The notes beneath the pieces were generated by a model. That model worked only from the letters and a program-made list of their open reading frames with translations. It was not told where the DNA came from and did no database searches. DNA of 6,454 nucleotides from Clostridia bacterium (GTDB lineage: Bacteria > Bacillota_A > Clostridia > Oscillospirales > UBA929): NCBI GenBank assembly GCA_026001245.1, contig BNZR01000074.1, positions 1-6,454 on the forward strand. The letters run 5' to 3'. Positions 5,973 to 6,454 of this stretch are shown one piece after another; positions within the stretch are counted from its first letter, which is position 1; each line of letters starts with the position of its first letter. The position numbers and the translations under genes were made by a program.

Positions 5973-6454
5973 TTATTGCGGCCCTAGCCGTTTCGAGGGG
6001 CTGACTATATCGGTAATGCGCGTGCCGTAGTTATCGTCGATAACAACAACCTCGCCCTTGGCGATAAGCTTACCGTTTACCACAATATCGACCAGCTCGC
6101 CCGCCAGCTTATCCAACACAACGATGGTGCCGATATTAAAGTCCAGAATCTCTTTGATATGCTTACTGCTTTTGCCCAGCTCGACCGAAACGGTCAGCGG
6201 AACGTCCATAAGCAGATCCATATTCTCGGCCATGATACCGCCGTCGCCCGACCCCGCGTCGAATGACCCGAACTGCGCGGCGTGTACGTCCACCATATGC
6301 TGGGGTTGCTGATACGCCGGTTGCGGCGCGTACTGCGGATAGGGGGGATACCCCGGCGGCGGCGCGTACTGCGGCTGCTGCGGATAGGGGGGATACCCCG
6401 GCGGCGCGGCGTATTGCGGCTGCGCGTAAGGGTCGTACTGCGGCTGTGGGGGCT
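5973..6454 (-). CDS. fliY: Flagellar motor switch protein FliY/FliN, C-terminal part (runs off the window)
   Basis: The frame is open from the window edge to TAA at 5975-5973, about 160 visible residues. The last 80 or so form a FliN/SpoA (C-ring) domain: MDLLMDVPLTVSVELGKSS, then LDFNIGTIVVLDKLAGE and VDIVVNGKLIAKGEVVVID, ending RITDIVSPSKRLGPQ. This domain builds the bottom of the flagellar C-ring. Before it comes a Pro/Gln/Tyr-rich linker (6300-6452) with a 15-residue repeat, and a short HAAQFGSFD segment. The ATG at 6296 is not taken as the start because the frame continues through the linker and no ribosome site precedes it. A gene directly before cheY, with a long linker, fits FliY (CheC-like phosphatase domain plus FliN domain), but the N-terminal part is outside, so plain FliN with an extended N-terminus cannot be excluded. 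Confidence 0.92.
   Translation of the reverse strand, partial: PPQPQYDPYAQPQYAAPPGYPPYPQQPQYAPPPGYPPYPQYAPQPAYQQPQHMVDVHAAQFGSFDAGSGDGGIMAENMDLLMDVPLTVSVELGKSSKHIKEILDFNIGTIVVLDKLAGELVDIVVNGKLIAKGEVVVIDDNYGTRITDIVSPSKRLGPQ
6333..6422. repeat. 45-bp coding tandem repeat, two copies, in the fliY linker
   Basis: Copies at 6333-6377 and 6378-6422 differ at three positions (6362/6407, 6363/6408, 6369/6414), with the first 28 bases of each identical apart from none. The unit is a multiple of three and encodes 15 residues of the form QPQYA(A/P)PPGYPPYP, so the frame is kept. Further degenerate PQY/PQPQY motifs lie on both sides. Confidence 0.85.

Noticed and set aside
6294..6296. ATG 6296 as a complete short FliN start
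   Set aside because: The frame stays open upstream to the window edge through a structured amino-acid repeat, and no ribosome site precedes this ATG.
6333..6422. Repeat as a CRISPR-like or mobile element array
   Set aside because: The two copies are directly adjacent without spacers, are in frame, and encode a Pro-rich linker.

Overview
The window holds the distal half of a flagellar export and chemotaxis operon on the minus strand (positions 1761-6454). Facing it on the plus strand are a MATE-family drug/metabolite exporter (461-1780) and the 3' end of a PD-(D/E)XK nuclease/transposase-like gene (1-455). The organism is probably a Bacillota member, most likely of class Clostridia, with a moderately GC-rich genome. 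The reasons are the order fliY-cheY-fliO(fliZ)-fliP-fliQ-fliR-flhB, which is the Bacillus subtilis fla/che arrangement, a CheY of B. subtilis type inside the flagellar operon, and strong GGAGG-type ribosome binding sites. This is inference from gene order and protein motifs; the species cannot be named.

Layout, read along the flagellar transcript from high to low coordinates. The C-terminal part of FliY/FliN (C-ring switch protein, open to the window edge) is followed by CheY (response regulator that acts on the switch). Then come FliO (export-gate assembly factor), FliP, FliQ and FliR (the core of the export gate in the membrane), and FlhB (substrate-specificity switch, with an intact NPTH autocleavage site). 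Gaps between genes are 1 to 43 bases, so the set reads as one polycistronic unit. Its promoter lies outside the window. The operon ends at flhB: flhA, which follows flhB in B. subtilis and many Clostridia, is not here. Instead flhB and the MATE gene converge and overlap by 20 bases at their 3' ends, with no clear intrinsic terminator between them.

Plus-strand side: the nuclease fragment stops only 5 bases before the MATE start codon, and the MATE gene has no visible Shine-Dalgarno sequence. The fragment is lower in GC in the stretch I counted (about 48% over 121-240) than the GC-rich parts of MATE (about 73% over 781-840). This fits a mobile-type gene sitting next to a conserved chromosomal operon.

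No wholly new system is visible. The observations worth a second look are: a two-copy heptamer repeat (CAACTWT type) directly before the ribosome binding sites of both cheY and flhB; a 45-bp coding tandem repeat in the FliY linker; a proline-rich extension behind the FliP signal peptide; a charged tail after a long disordered linker in FliO; a perfect 9-bp hairpin inside fliR; and the synteny break after flhB. No stretch longer than 50 bases is without a gene, and I see no tRNA, rRNA, CRISPR array, riboswitch or insertion-sequence end.
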